A stretch of 64,000 nucleotides of DNA from Sorangium aterium (GTDB lineage: Bacteria; Myxococcota_A; Polyangia; Polyangiales; Polyangiaceae), in contig NZ_JAQNDK010000003.1 in NCBI RefSeq assembly GCF_028368935.1, positions 1,612,001 to 1,676,000 on the forward strand. The letters run 5' to 3'. The notes under the pieces were generated by a model, which was given only the letters and a program-made list of their open reading frames with translations, made no database searches and was not told the DNA's origin. The translations under genes and the position numbers were made by a program. Below, piece by piece: positions 50,497 to 59,526 of the stretch (its first letter is position 1; every line of letters starts with the position of its first letter).

Positions 50497-51512
50497 GCCG
50501 CGTCAGCCGCCCCGCGCGCCTCCTGGATCCGGGCCAGTGCCTCACCCTGCGCCCGATGGCCTATCCGGCCTTCTTCGAGATGTACCGCTCCTCCATCAAG
50601 AACACGTGGACCGTGGAGGAGGTCGATTTCTCCACGGACGTGGGCGACCTGCGGAAGATGACCGACGCGGAGCGGCACCTCGTGCAGCGCCTCGTCGCGT
50701 TCTTCGCCACGGGAGACTCCATCGTGGCGAACAACCTCGTCCTCAACCTGTACAGGCACATCAACGCCCCGGAGGCGCGGATGTACCTGTCGCGGCAGCT
50801 CTACGAAGAGGCGCTTCACGTCCAGTTCTATCTGACGCTCCTCGACACGTACATCCCCGATCCCGAGGACCGTCACCGCGCCTTCGCGGCCGTCGAGAAC
50901 ATCCCCTCGATCCGCCAGAAGGCCGATTTCTGCATGCGGTGGATCGATTCCATCGAGTCGGTCGGCCGGCTGGACTCGCGCGCCGATCGGCGGCGGTTCC
51001 TGCTGAACCTCATCTGCTTCGCCGCGTGCGTCGAGGGGCTCTTCTTCTTCGGCGCGTTCGCGTACGTGTACTTCCTGCGCTCGCGCGGCCTGCTCCACGG
51101 GCTCGCCGCGGGGACGAGCTGGGTCTTCCGCGACGAGAGCGCGCACATGCGCTTCGCCTTCGAGGTCGTGAGCACGGTGCGGCGCGAGGAGCCCGAGCTC
51201 TTCGACGCCGGGCTCTCTCAGTCGATCCTCGACATGATGGATGAGGCGATCGCCTGCGAGGCCCGGTTCGCCGAGGATCTCCTCGGGGCCGGCGTGGCGG
51301 GCATGTCGGCGCGCGACGTGCGCCGCTACCTCGAGTTCTGCGCCGACCAGCGGCTCGCCACGCTCGGCATGCCGAAGCGCTACGGAGCGAAGAACCCGTT
51401 CTCGTTCATGGATCTGCAAGACGTCCAGGAGGTCACGAACTTCTTCGAGCGCCGCGTCTCCGCGTATCAGGTCGGCGTCTCCGGCGAGGTCGTCCTCGAC
51501 GCCTCGTTCTGA
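50493..51512 (+). CDS. nrdB: ribonucleoside-diphosphate reductase beta subunit, class Ia
   Basis: 339 aa from GTG 50493, overlapping the nrdA stop in GTGA. Diiron ligands are visible: Asp in TGDSIVANN, Glu and His in YEEALHVQFY, Glu in CVEGLFFFG, and Glu and His in RDESAHMRF. The Tyr of HVQFY occupies the place of the E. coli radical Tyr122. The C-terminus ends in a short acidic-hydrophobic tail (VVLDASF), expected to dock on the alpha subunit. The protein generates the tyrosyl radical needed by NrdA and requires oxygen and iron, a link to the adjoining siderophore locus. The tail of the operon is convergent with the lipoprotein gene at 51542. Confidence 0.93.
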   Translation: MSRVSRPARLLDPGQCLTLRPMAYPAFFEMYRSSIKNTWTVEEVDFSTDVGDLRKMTDAERHLVQRLVAFFATGDSIVANNLVLNLYRHINAPEARMYLSRQLYEEALHVQFYLTLLDTYIPDPEDRHRAFAAVENIPSIRQKADFCMRWIDSIESVGRLDSRADRRRFLLNLICFAACVEGLFFFGAFAYVYFLRSRGLLHGLAAGTSWVFRDESAHMRFAFEVVSTVRREEPELFDAGLSQSILDMMDEAIACEARFAEDLLGAGVAGMSARDVRRYLEFCADQRLATLGMPKRYGAKNPFSFMDLQDVQEVTNFFERRVSAYQVGVSGEVVLDASF

Positions 51513-51541
51513 CGCGATCAACCTACCGCCCGCAGGGCCGA

Positions 51542-52774
51542 TCAGAGCCCGCCGATCCCTCGCGGCGGGAGCCCGATCTCGGTGTCGACGGTCGCGTCCT
51601 CCAGGGGCTCGAGCGCGCCGTTCGCAGCGACCTTCCAGCGCCGGAGCTTGTTCTTCTCCGCGTCGCTCAGCAGGCAGACGTCGCCGCAGCCGGGCGAGCA
51701 GTGGACGCCGCCGAAGGCGTAGGCCTGGGTTGCCAGGGCGAGCGTCGTGACCTCGCCCGTGGCGATGCTCACGGAGAAGGCGCGGTCCCCGGCGGACGCG
51801 CTGCCCGCGTAGGCCGTCCCGAGGAGGACGTCCTCGGAGGCGAAGGCGAGCGAGGGCTGGACCGCGGCGCCGAGCGCCCTCGCCACGCCGAGCCGCTTGA
51901 TCTCCTCCGGGGGCGAGGTGCGAGCGTCGTAGATCACGATGTCGCTCGTCGCCGGGGTGTACTCCATCGTTTCGGCGTTGAAGCGGCTCGAGCAGGCCAC
52001 CGCCAGCCGCTCTCCCGAGGGCGACACGGCGAGGCGCCCGCAGCCGTAGAGCCCCTGCACGTCGACCGTCCATGTGACGGCGCCCTGCTCCGGCGAGACG
52101 CCCACGAAGCGCCCTTCGCCCGCGGTCGAGAGGTCCGCGGCGAGCCGGCCGAGCGATACGACCACCTCGTCACCGACGCGCGCCATCCCCGACGGGCGCG
52201 GCAGGAGCCCCTCTTCCTCCTCCGGCAGGGCGATGCGCCCCGCGATGGAGTACTTCTTCGTGTCGACGATCAGGAGATCGCCGCCCTCATCGAACGGCTC
52301 CACGCCCGGGCTCGGGTTGCTCCCGTAGCGCGACACGAGCGCGCGGTCCGCGCCCACCTCGATGTAGTCCTGCGGGTTCGACTCGAACCCCTGCCCGACC
52401 GGGAGCTGCGCGAGGACCTCGGCGGTCTCGAGATCCATCCAGGTGATCACGTTCGTGCCGAACCGATCGAGCAAGACCACGCGGCCGGAGGGCGGCGCCG
52501 CCCTCGGGACGTCGACGTCGCCGGACAGCGCGAGGCTGAGCCCCGGCTTCGCCGCGCCGCTCGACACGAAGGAGGGCGACAGGGTGGTCCCGTCGAGCTC
52601 CGACACGACGATGTTCGTCGACTGGTAGTCGCTCGTCACGATGACGACGCCGCTCTCACACGCGTCGCCGTCGCCGCCGCCGTGGACGCCGCCCGTCGAC
52701 GGCGGCGGTGAATCCACGTTGCACCCGAGGAGGGGAATCGAGATCGCGATCGCAGATAGACTGATCTTCACCAT
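51542..52774 (-). CDS. surface lipoprotein with beta-propeller-like repeats, partner of the BtuB-like receptor (BtuG-like candidate)
   Basis: 410 aa from the ATG at 52774, overlapping the stop of the TonB receptor by 7 bp, so the two are co-translated. The type II signal ends at IPLLGC. The body repeats blade-like blocks: VVLLDRFGTNVITWMDLET, DLLIVDTKKYSIAGRIALP, RLAVSPSGERLAVACS and DIVIYDARTSPPEEIKRLG, consistent with a seven-bladed propeller. Two Cys pairs may be disulfides. In Bacteroides, BtuG is a propeller lipoprotein that captures cobalamin and sits on BtuB. Gene order, anchor and riboswitch control suggest the same job here; sequence homology to BtuG was not testable. Confidence 0.75.
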   Translation of the reverse strand: MVKISLSAIAISIPLLGCNVDSPPPSTGGVHGGGDGDACESGVVIVTSDYQSTNIVVSELDGTTLSPSFVSSGAAKPGLSLALSGDVDVPRAAPPSGRVVLLDRFGTNVITWMDLETAEVLAQLPVGQGFESNPQDYIEVGADRALVSRYGSNPSPGVEPFDEGGDLLIVDTKKYSIAGRIALPEEEEGLLPRPSGMARVGDEVVVSLGRLAADLSTAGEGRFVGVSPEQGAVTWTVDVQGLYGCGRLAVSPSGERLAVACSSRFNAETMEYTPATSDIVIYDARTSPPEEIKRLGVARALGAAVQPSLAFASEDVLLGTAYAGSASAGDRAFSVSIATGEVTTLALATQAYAFGGVHCSPGCGDVCLLSDAEKNKLRRWKVAANGALEPLEDATVDTEIGLPPRGIGGL

Positions 52775-54846
52775 GTTGACTCCAGTGTGAAAAACACGCT
52801 CCGTCCCGGGAGCGGAAACCCGACGACATCCGTGCGCCGCGCGTCCAAGAGGTCCGCGACGCGACCCCTCACCGCGAGGTGCCCGCCGAGCCACCTCGCC
52901 TCCGCGTCGAGGTCGAGGGTCGCTTGCTCCGCGATCACGCCGAGGCCTGCGGGATCGGCGTACCGGCTCGACTGGTACACGGCCCGGAGCTCGCCCGACG
53001 CGCCCGAGAACACGGCGCCGTCCGGGCGGTTCCACTCGGCGTGCAGGCGCGGCGCGACGACGAGGCGCGAGCGGAACGGGAGGATGTCGTTCCTCGTCGT
53101 CCGCCCCGGCGTCGTGTCCCGCGGATCGAGAAGCGTCGCCGCAACCTCGGCGCGGAGGAACGGGGTCACCTCGACCCCGGCCAGGAGCTCTGCGCCCACG
53201 ACGCGGGCGCGGCCGACGTTGTATGGGCTCACGTAGCCCTGGCCGGATCTCTCGTACGCGACGAGCCCGGAGACCGCGCTCCCGAACGCGAACGCGTCGA
53301 TGAAGGCGCCGCGCACGACGGCGCCGCGCCCCGTCTGCGCCCGGATCCCGGCCTCGATCGTGGCGCCGGACTCCGGCTCGAGCTCCACGTTGCCGTGGAC
53401 GACGCCGGAGACGCCGTACACCTCGCCGAGCGTCGGGACGCGGACGTAGCGGCCCACGGTCGCGAGGAGCCGGATCCGGTCGCTCCCCGCCTCCACGCCG
53501 ACCCGCCCGGTCGGGACGAGCACGTCGCAAGGGCGCTCCCGGTCCGCGCCGGTGGCGTGGCACTCCCCGCTCGCGAGGGCGTGCAGCGCGAGCCCCTCGC
53601 CGAGGCGCACCTCCGCGCTGACAGCGCCGCGCGCGAACGAGCGCCGCGCCCGCGCGAGCGGGACGTCGTCCGGCGCGCGCGAGATGCCCTCGCGCGCGAC
53701 CGAGAGCACGGGCCGCACCCGGAGCCGGTCGGCGAAGGAGAGCGTCGCCCCGAGCGTCTGCTCCAGGCGGCGGCCGGCGAGGCGGAGCTCCGGCGTGAGC
53801 AGCGCGAGCTCGAAGAGGGGGTCGTGGACCTCCGAGCGCGCCTCGATGAAGGAGGTGCGCGCCTCGATCGCGTGCTGCGCCTCGCCGCCGAACGGCACCC
53901 GCGCCACGACGGACGTCAGCGCGCGCCGCGACTCCCCCCGCGCCCTCCGGGACGGCAGGAGCGCGAGCCTCGGCATCCCCTGCTCGCGGTCGGTGCCGTT
54001 CGCGATCACGTCGACGATCGCGCCGCCCCCGAGCTCGACGCGCGCGAGCGCCCAGGCGTCGATCGTGCGCACGTCGGCGTTCTGCCGGCGCTCCAGGGTG
54101 TCGTCGCTCTCGTCGAAGAGCGTCCCGCGATCGTCCACGAACGCGTAGCGGTTCTCCGCGGCCTCGGCGCTCACCCCGACGATCGAGCTCACCGGCCCCG
54201 CGCTGGCGCCGGCGAACGCCCACCCGCGCCGCGCGCCGAGCGAGCCCGCCATCGCCCCCACGCCGGCCGTCGTCCGGGAAGGCCGCCGCGGCTCGAAGAA
54301 GATCGCGCCGCCGGGGCCGAGGCGGTCGGCCTCGATGGGCGCGTTGCCGCGGTAGATCTCGACGCGCTCGATGAGCCAGAGGGGCACGAGGGAGAGATCC
54401 GCCGTCCCCACGACGTCGTCGTTCAGGCGGACGCCGGCGAGGTACACAGGCGTCTGCGTGGCGGTCGCTCCCCGGAGGGCCGCGGTCGCCGGCCCGCCGA
54501 AGCCGCCCGACTCGATGATGAGGACGCCCGGCTGCGTGCGGAGCACGTCCGCCGCTCCGAGCCCCGCGCCGGTGAGGCGATCGCGGCTTAGCACCGACCC
54601 CGCGACGGACCTGTCCTTGGGCGGCGCGGGCGCGCGCAGGCGATCGCCCTCGACGCGCACCTCCAGCGGGGCTGTCTCCGGCGGAGCGACAGCGCGATCG
54701 CCCCCCTGCTCGCCCGCCGGCCTGCGCCGATCGTCGGCGCGGGCGGCAGGCGAGGCTGCCATGACGCTGCCGACCGCGAGCGCGAGCCAGCACGCCGCGC
54801 CGGCGCTCCGGCGCCGACGCGACCGACGATCCGAGGAATCAACCAT
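52768..54846 (-). CDS. btuB: TonB-dependent outer-membrane receptor, BtuB-like (cobalamin uptake)
   Basis: 692 aa from the ATG at 54846. A signal peptide precedes a Pro/Ala-rich stretch, then PLEVRVEGDRL as a TonB box-like segment. The plug domain has AADVLRTQPGVLIIESGG, AALRGATATQTPVYLAGVRL and IERVEIYRGNAPIEADRLG. The barrel carries many aromatic-ended strands and ends ...GRSVFFTLESTW, an outer-membrane insertion signature. Its transcript is led by a cobalamin riboswitch (55021-55216), which is the main ground for a B12 substrate. It could carry another cobalt or corrinoid compound. It is translationally coupled to the propeller lipoprotein. Confidence 0.82.
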   Translation of the reverse strand: MVDSSDRRSRRRRSAGAACWLALAVGSVMAASPAARADDRRRPAGEQGGDRAVAPPETAPLEVRVEGDRLRAPAPPKDRSVAGSVLSRDRLTGAGLGAADVLRTQPGVLIIESGGFGGPATAALRGATATQTPVYLAGVRLNDDVVGTADLSLVPLWLIERVEIYRGNAPIEADRLGPGGAIFFEPRRPSRTTAGVGAMAGSLGARRGWAFAGASAGPVSSIVGVSAEAAENRYAFVDDRGTLFDESDDTLERRQNADVRTIDAWALARVELGGGAIVDVIANGTDREQGMPRLALLPSRRARGESRRALTSVVARVPFGGEAQHAIEARTSFIEARSEVHDPLFELALLTPELRLAGRRLEQTLGATLSFADRLRVRPVLSVAREGISRAPDDVPLARARRSFARGAVSAEVRLGEGLALHALASGECHATGADRERPCDVLVPTGRVGVEAGSDRIRLLATVGRYVRVPTLGEVYGVSGVVHGNVELEPESGATIEAGIRAQTGRGAVVRGAFIDAFAFGSAVSGLVAYERSGQGYVSPYNVGRARVVGAELLAGVEVTPFLRAEVAATLLDPRDTTPGRTTRNDILPFRSRLVVAPRLHAEWNRPDGAVFSGASGELRAVYQSSRYADPAGLGVIAEQATLDLDAEARWLGGHLAVRGRVADLLDARRTDVVGFPLPGRSVFFTLESTW

Positions 54847-55020
54847 TCACGCGCCGCCTGCCCGCGTCGACCCAGCGCTGCTCCGGGTGAGCCGAGAGCC
54901 GAAGCGAGGGGGCTGCGTGACGGGCCACGGCACCGCGCGCGAGCGAGGTGGTCGAGAGCCTGCGCGCCTTCCCCTCGAAGGCTCAGGTCAGCGCGCGCCA
55001 GCGCACCGGCGCGCGCACCT

Positions 55021-55216
55021 TCGGCAGGTCTTCGGACTCACGGGCGCTGCGGCCATCGCCGGCCGCTCTCCTACGGATCACCGCTTCCCAGGCTGCTCTG
55101 GTGCATGCCCAGTGCTTCTTGGTGATCGTCGTTCCCGTTCACCGCTGCGGGGGCAGTCCCGGATTCTCACCGGGTTCCCTTTTCAGCTCGCCCGGCGATG
55201 GCCGGACGAGCACCGA
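55021..55216 (-). ncRNA. cobalamin riboswitch upstream of the BtuB-like receptor
   Basis: On the minus strand the order is GGTGCTCGTCC, GAAAAGGGAACCCGGTGAGA, TCCGGGACTGCCCCCGCAGC, GGGAAGCGGTGATCC and the B12-box-like GAAGACCTGCC, matching the class-I cobalamin aptamer. P1 can form from TCGG near 55216-55213 and CCGA at 55024-55021. It ends ~175 nt before the btuB ATG. Binding of coenzyme B12 should lower uptake of cobalamin. Confidence 0.93.
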
Positions 55217-55250
55217 TGGCGGGGCGACTCGTCGCACCCGTCACGCAGGA

Positions 55251-55256
55251 TGTCAA
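55251..55256 (-). promoter_or_regulatory. -35 element for the btuB transcript
   Basis: TTGACA on the minus strand, about 35 bp before the riboswitch P1. The matching -10 near 55228-55233 is poor. Confidence 0.4.
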
Positions 55257-55333
55257 CGCAGAAGCGAAGGCCCGGGGCGCCCCGTCCACGGGCCCCACCG
55301 ACGGCACACACCCGAGACAGAATCGGGAGTCCC

Positions 55334-55362
55334 TTGACAGTCTTGCTCGGCCGTGCCATGAG
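55334..55362 (+). promoter_or_regulatory. promoter of the DHB siderophore operon
   Basis: Perfect -35 TTGACA (55334-55339), 17-bp spacer, weak -10 CATGAG (55357-55362). A Fur-like palindrome lies just downstream. Confidence 0.55.
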
Positions 55363-55365
55363 TTA

Positions 55366-55394
55366 CTTGAAACTGATTTTCTTTATCAGAATCA
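55366..55394 (+). promoter_or_regulatory. candidate Fur box of the siderophore operon
   Basis: An AT-rich island in GC-rich DNA centred on the palindrome CTGAT-TTTCTTT-ATCAG (55373-55389), flanked by TGAA and GAATCA. Position over the predicted start site fits iron-dependent repression. Similarity to the classic GATAATGATAATCATTATC box is partial. Confidence 0.5.
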
Positions 55395-55468
55395 AGCGGC
55401 CCGAGACCTGACGTCCAGCGCCCGATGACCCGAGCCCACGTGGCTCTCGACGCCCATCGGAGCTGAAT

Positions 55469-56737
55469 GTGACGAGTTCCATCTCGATGTCGGCCTCTGC
55501 CGCGCTGCCCGCGGTGAACGCAGGGCAGCTGTTGAAGCAATACACCCCTGAGTCGGCGTTCTTCTTCGCGTCGCCGACACGCACCCTCCTCGCGCAGGGC
55601 GTACACGACATGATCCTCGAGCCGAACGGCGCGGATCAGGGCGATCGCCTCGCGGACCGCGTCACAAGGGTGCTCGCGGCGGCCTCGAGGGCCGGCGCCG
55701 GCCAGGGCCTCCCCATGGTGGTCGGCGCGGTGCCGTTCAACAGCACGTCGCCCGCTCACCTCATCGTGCCGCGGACGATCCAGAGCGCAGGCCCGCTCAA
55801 CCACACGTCGGAGTCGCCGAGAGCGCACCTGCCGATGGCCATCCAGGAGCTGCGCCAGGTCCCGGAGCCCCGCGACTACGTGCGCGGCGTCGAGACGGCG
55901 GTGGGCCTGATGCGGTCCGAGGTGCTGAGCAAGGTGGTCCTCTCCAGGATGCTGGAGATGGTCCTGCGAGAGCCGGTCGATCTCCGCCTCGTCCTCCAGC
56001 GCCTCTCGCAGCAGAACCGCAACGGCTACACCTTCGCCGCCAACCTCTCGGATCCGACCGCGGGGCTCTCCGGCGCGGAGCGCGGCGGCGCGACGTCGCG
56101 CGCGCGGACGCTCCTCGGCGCGAGCCCGGAGCTGCTCCTGTCGCGCTCCGGGCTCCGGGTGATCGCCAATCCGCTCGCCGGCTCCGCGGTCCGCAGCCCG
56201 GACCCCGACGAGGACCGCCGGCGGGCGATCGCCCTGCTCGCGTCCGAGAAAGACCGGCACGAGCACGCCATCGTCGTCGACGCCGTCGCCGCCGCGCTCC
56301 GGCCGTTCTGCCGGCGCCTCAGCGTCCCCGACGAGCCTTCGCTCACGCAGACCCCGACGCTGTGGCACCTGTCGAGCCGGCTCACCGGGGAGCTGCGCGA
56401 TCTCTCGATCTCCTCGATGAAGCTGGCCACAGCGCTGCACCCGACCCCCGCGGTGTGCGGATACCCCACGGACCGCGCCCGCGACGCCATCGAGGCGATC
56501 GAGCGGTTCGACCGCGGGTTCTTCACGGGGCTCGTGGGCTGGTCCGACGCCAGCGGCGACGGCGAGTGGGCGGTCGTCATCCGCTGCGCCGACGTCGCCG
56601 GCCGGGCGCTCCGCCTCTACGCCGGGGCCGGGATCGTCATCGGCTCGAGCGGCGAGCACGAGCTCGCCGAGACCACCGCCAAGCTCGGGACGATGCTGAA
56701 CGCGCTCGGCCTCGACAAGGCGCCGGAGAGGGCATGA
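55469..56737 (+). CDS. mxcD: isochorismate synthase (myxochelin-type DHB pathway)
   Basis: 422 aa from a GTG start (an ATG two bases before runs into a stop). Chorismate-binding fold: [14 protein letters not shown] with the conserved Lys, [31 protein letters not shown] and [16 protein letters not shown] with the catalytic Glu. It converts chorismate to isochorismate, the first step to 2,3-dihydroxybenzoate. First in a Fur-box-led operon; its stop overlaps the ligase start in ATGA. It is equivalent to EntC/DhbC and to MxcD of myxochelin producers. Confidence 0.93.
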   Translation: MTSSISMSASAALPAVNAGQLLKQYTPESAFFFASPTRTLLAQGVHDMILEPNGADQGDRLADRVTRVLAAASRAGAGQGLPMVVGAVPFNSTSPAHLIVPRTIQSAGPLNHTSESPRAHLPMAIQELRQVPEPRDYVRGVETAVGLMRSEVLSKVVLSRMLEMVLREPVDLRLVLQRLSQQNRNGYTFAANLSDPTAGLSGAERGGATSRARTLLGASPELLLSRSGLRVIANPLAGSAVRSPDPDEDRRRAIALLASEKDRHEHAIVVDAVAAALRPFCRRLSVPDEPSLTQTPTLWHLSSRLTGELRDLSISSMKLATALHPTPAVCGYPTDRARDAIEAIERFDRGFFTGLVGWSDASGDGEWAVVIRCADVAGRALRLYAGAGIVIGSSGEHELAETTAKLGTMLNALGLDKAPERA

Positions 56738-58404
56738 GCTCTCAGGAGGAAAGCCGGCAGGCGCCCGCGCAGGCGCGAACGCAGGCGCTCGACGGCTGGA
56801 CTCCGTGGCCGGCCGAGATGGCCGATCTCTACCGGCGCGCCGGCTACTGGCGCGGCGACACCTTCGGGCGCCTGCTCCGCGAGCGGGCCGCGCGGCACCC
56901 GGATCGGATCGCGCTCGTCGGCGGCGATCGCCGGCTGAGCTACGGTGAGCTCGATCGGCGCGCCGATCGCCTCGCCGCGGGCCTCCTGCGCCTCGGGCTC
57001 CGTCCGAGGGATCGCGTCGTGGTCCAGCTCCCGAACATCGCGGAGTTCTTCGAGGTGTGCTTCGCGCTGTTCCGGCTCGGGGCGCTCCCCGTGCTGGCCC
57101 TGCCCGCGCACCGGCGCGCCGAGATCGCGTATTTCTGCGAGCACACCGAGGCGGTCGCGTACGTCATCGCCGACCGGGACGGCGGGTTCGATTACCGGGA
57201 GCTGGCGAGCCAGATCCGGCGCGACGTCAGTACCTTGCGGCACGTGCTCGTGGCCGGCGAGCCGGGCGAGCACACGGCGCTCTCCAGCCTGGACCGGGAG
57301 CCCGTCGAGCTCCCGGAGCCCGCCGCGGGGGACGTCGCCTTCTTCCAGCTGTCCGGCGGGAGCACCGGCGTACCGAAGCTCATCCCGAGGACGCACGACG
57401 ACTACCTCTACAGCGTTCGGGCCAGCGCGGAGATCTGCGGGCTCGACGAGGGCAGCGTCTACCTCGCCGTCCTCCCCGTCGCGCACAACTTCACGCTCAG
57501 CTCGCCAGGGAGCCTGGGCGTGCTCCACGCCGGCGGCCGCGTGGTGCTCTGCCGCCGCCCCAGCCCGGACGAGGCGTTCCCGTGGATCGAGCGGGAGCGG
57601 GTCACGCTGACCGCGCTGGTGCCGCCGCTGGCCTCGGTCTGGCTGGAGTCGGCCCGGGCGGCGCGGCACGACCTGTCGAGCTTGAAGGTGCTCCAGGTGG
57701 GCGGCGCCAGGCTCCCCGCGGAGGTCGCGCGCCGCGTGGGGCCGACCCTGGGCTGCAAGGTGCAGCAGGTGTTCGGGATGGCGGAGGGGCTCGTCAACTA
57801 CACCCGCCTCGACGACCCCGACGCCATCGCGCTCGAGACGCAGGGTCGGCCCATCTCGCCCCACGACGAGGTCCGCGTCGTGGACGACGAGGACCGCGAC
57901 GTCGAGCCCGGGCAGGTCGGCCACCTGCTCACGCGAGGGCCCTACACGATCCGCGGCTATTACAGGGCCGACGCGCACAACGAGAAGGCGTTCACGCGCG
58001 ACGGCTTCTACCGCACCGGCGATCTCGTGCGGCGGACCCCAGAGGGCTACCTCGTCGTGGAGGGCCGCGCCAAGGATCAGATCAACCGCGGCGGCGAGAA
58101 GATCGCGGCCGAGGAGGTCGAGAACCACGTCCTCGCCCACCCGGCGGTGCGCGACGCGGCGCTCGTCGCCATGCCGGACGCCCACCTCGGCGAGCGGTCG
58201 TGCGCGTTCCTCGTGGCGCGCGGGCAGCCGCCGCCGGCGAGGGAGATCAACGCCTTCCTGCGCGAGCGCGGCGTCGCCCCGTACAAGGTGCCCGATCGCA
58301 TCGAGTGGCTCGACGCCCTCCCGACGACGAGCGTCGGCAAGGTGGACAAGAAGGCGCTCCGCCGCTGGATCGCCGACAGGCTCGCGCAGGGAGCGCGCGC
58401 CTGA
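56734..58404 (+). CDS. mxcE: (2,3-dihydroxybenzoyl)adenylate synthase
   Basis: 556 aa. ANL-superfamily motifs: A3 [16 protein letters not shown]5 [16 protein letters not shown]7 YRTGDL, A8 [20 protein letters not shown] and A10 Lys in [11 protein letters not shown]. The pocket sequence [13 protein letters not shown] has the Asn and Ser that contact the catechol hydroxyls in DhbE, with Phe in place of Tyr. It activates 2,3-dihydroxybenzoate as AMP ester and loads it on the aryl carrier domain of the next gene product. Coupled by ATGA to the isochorismate synthase gene. Confidence 0.94.
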   Translation: MSSQEESRQAPAQARTQALDGWTPWPAEMADLYRRAGYWRGDTFGRLLRERAARHPDRIALVGGDRRLSYGELDRRADRLAAGLLRLGLRPRDRVVVQLPNIAEFFEVCFALFRLGALPVLALPAHRRAEIAYFCEHTEAVAYVIADRDGGFDYRELASQIRRDVSTLRHVLVAGEPGEHTALSSLDREPVELPEPAAGDVAFFQLSGGSTGVPKLIPRTHDDYLYSVRASAEICGLDEGSVYLAVLPVAHNFTLSSPGSLGVLHAGGRVVLCRRPSPDEAFPWIERERVTLTALVPPLASVWLESARAARHDLSSLKVLQVGGARLPAEVARRVGPTLGCKVQQVFGMAEGLVNYTRLDDPDAIALETQGRPISPHDEVRVVDDEDRDVEPGQVGHLLTRGPYTIRGYYRADAHNEKAFTRDGFYRTGDLVRRTPEGYLVVEGRAKDQINRGGEKIAAEEVENHVLAHPAVRDAALVAMPDAHLGERSCAFLVARGQPPPAREINAFLRERGVAPYKVPDRIEWLDALPTTSVGKVDKKALRRWIADRLAQGARA

Positions 58405-58503
58405 GAGGACAGCGCGAGCCGAGGCGGCGCAGCGACGCCCGCGGCCGTTCCGTCGACAGGAGCGCTGCGACCACAAGAGACGAGAAGAGAGAGAGGAACG
58501 ACC

Positions 58504-59325
58504 ATGGCCATCCCCCGCATCCAGACCTATCGCATGCCACGAGCCGATGAGCTCCCGGAGAGCCGGGCGTCATGGCGGCCGGATCCGGGGCGCTCCGTCC
58601 TCTTGGTCCACGATATGCAGGAGTATTTCCTCGGCTTCTACGACGCGAGCGCGTCCCCGATGGTCGAGCTGATCGAAAGTGTCCGCCTGCTCCGGGAGAG
58701 GTGCGCGGCGAGCGGGATCCCGGTCGTCTACACGAAGCAGCCGGCAGAGCAGACGAGAGCCCAGCGCGGTTTGCTGACGGATCTCTGGGGGCCCGGTCTG
58801 ACGCAGCAGCCCGACAAACACGAGATCGTGCGCGAGCTCGCGCCGGGAAGCGCCGACACCGTCCTCACCAAGTGGCGTTACAGCGCCTTCCAGCGCACGG
58901 AGCTCCTGGATCTCATGCGCCGGTGGGGCCGCGATCAGCTGATCGTGTGCGGCGTGTACGCGCACATCGGGTGCCTGCTGACCGCGTGCGAGGCGTTCAT
59001 GAACGACGTCCAGCCGTTCCTCGTGACCGACGGGACCGCCGATTTCTCCCGGCAGCAGCACGACATGGCCATCACCTACGTCGCGCAGCGGTGCGGCGTC
59101 GCGCTGCCGACGAGCGACGTCCTCGCGCGCTCGCGCCCCGCGAGCGGGCGAGCACCCCGCGGCGCGAGGCGCCGGCGCCGGCGCCGCTCGGGGGGACGCA
59201 GGACCGGACGCCGTGGGTCGAGCGCCTGCGCGGCGACGTGGCCGAGGTCCTCGACCAGCTCCCCTCGGCGATCTCCGATCGCGACAACGTCCTCGATCTG
59301 GGGCTCGACTCGATACGGCTCATGA
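58504..59325 (+). CDS. mxcF: isochorismatase (N-terminal part of an isochorismatase/aryl carrier protein), frame broken
   Basis: AGAGAGGAACG gives a good SD for the ATG at 58504. Residues 1-~205 are a complete isochorismatase domain: [15 protein letters not shown] with the catalytic Asp, [18 protein letters not shown] with the Lys and [16 protein letters not shown]. It cleaves isochorismate to 2,3-dihydro-2,3-dihydroxybenzoate and pyruvate. After [12 protein letters not shown] the frame becomes an Arg-rich nonsense run ending at 59325, while the aryl carrier sequence continues in the frame one base back. A one-base loss between ~59120 and 59180 explains this. Read together the protein would be ~330 aa, like EntB, DhbB and MxcF. 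Confidence 0.88.
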   Translation: MAIPRIQTYRMPRADELPESRASWRPDPGRSVLLVHDMQEYFLGFYDASASPMVELIESVRLLRERCAASGIPVVYTKQPAEQTRAQRGLLTDLWGPGLTQQPDKHEIVRELAPGSADTVLTKWRYSAFQRTELLDLMRRWGRDQLIVCGVYAHIGCLLTACEAFMNDVQPFLVTDGTADFSRQQHDMAITYVAQRCGVALPTSDVLARSRPASGRAPRGARRRRRRRSGGRRTGRRGSSACAATWPRSSTSSPRRSPIATTSSIWGSTRYGS

Positions 59326-59495
59326 CGCTCGTCGAGCAGTGGCGCGCCGCGGGGATCGACGTCGCGTTCGTGGACCTCGCCGAGCTGCCGACGCTCGGGC
59401 ACTGGTGGGAGTTCCTGTCGACCCGGCTGCCACGCGAGGCGAGGCCAGCGCCCCGACACCGCGCGGAGGCGCCCATCCAGGAAGCTACAGGCTGA
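59160..59495 (+). pseudogene. mxcF: aryl carrier protein domain, out of frame with the isochorismatase
   Basis: This segment reads [20 protein letters not shown] and then a carrier domain with the phosphopantetheine serine in [28 protein letters not shown] closes the domain. No ATG or GTG in a good context opens this frame, so it is best seen as the 3' part of the isochorismatase/ArCP gene cut off by a frameshift. If the shift is real the DHB unit could not be tethered for siderophore assembly. If it is a sequencing error the gene is intact. Confidence 0.75.
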
Positions 59496-59526
59496 CCGGC
59501 CGAGCTTGCTCCACGACGGCTTCCCC

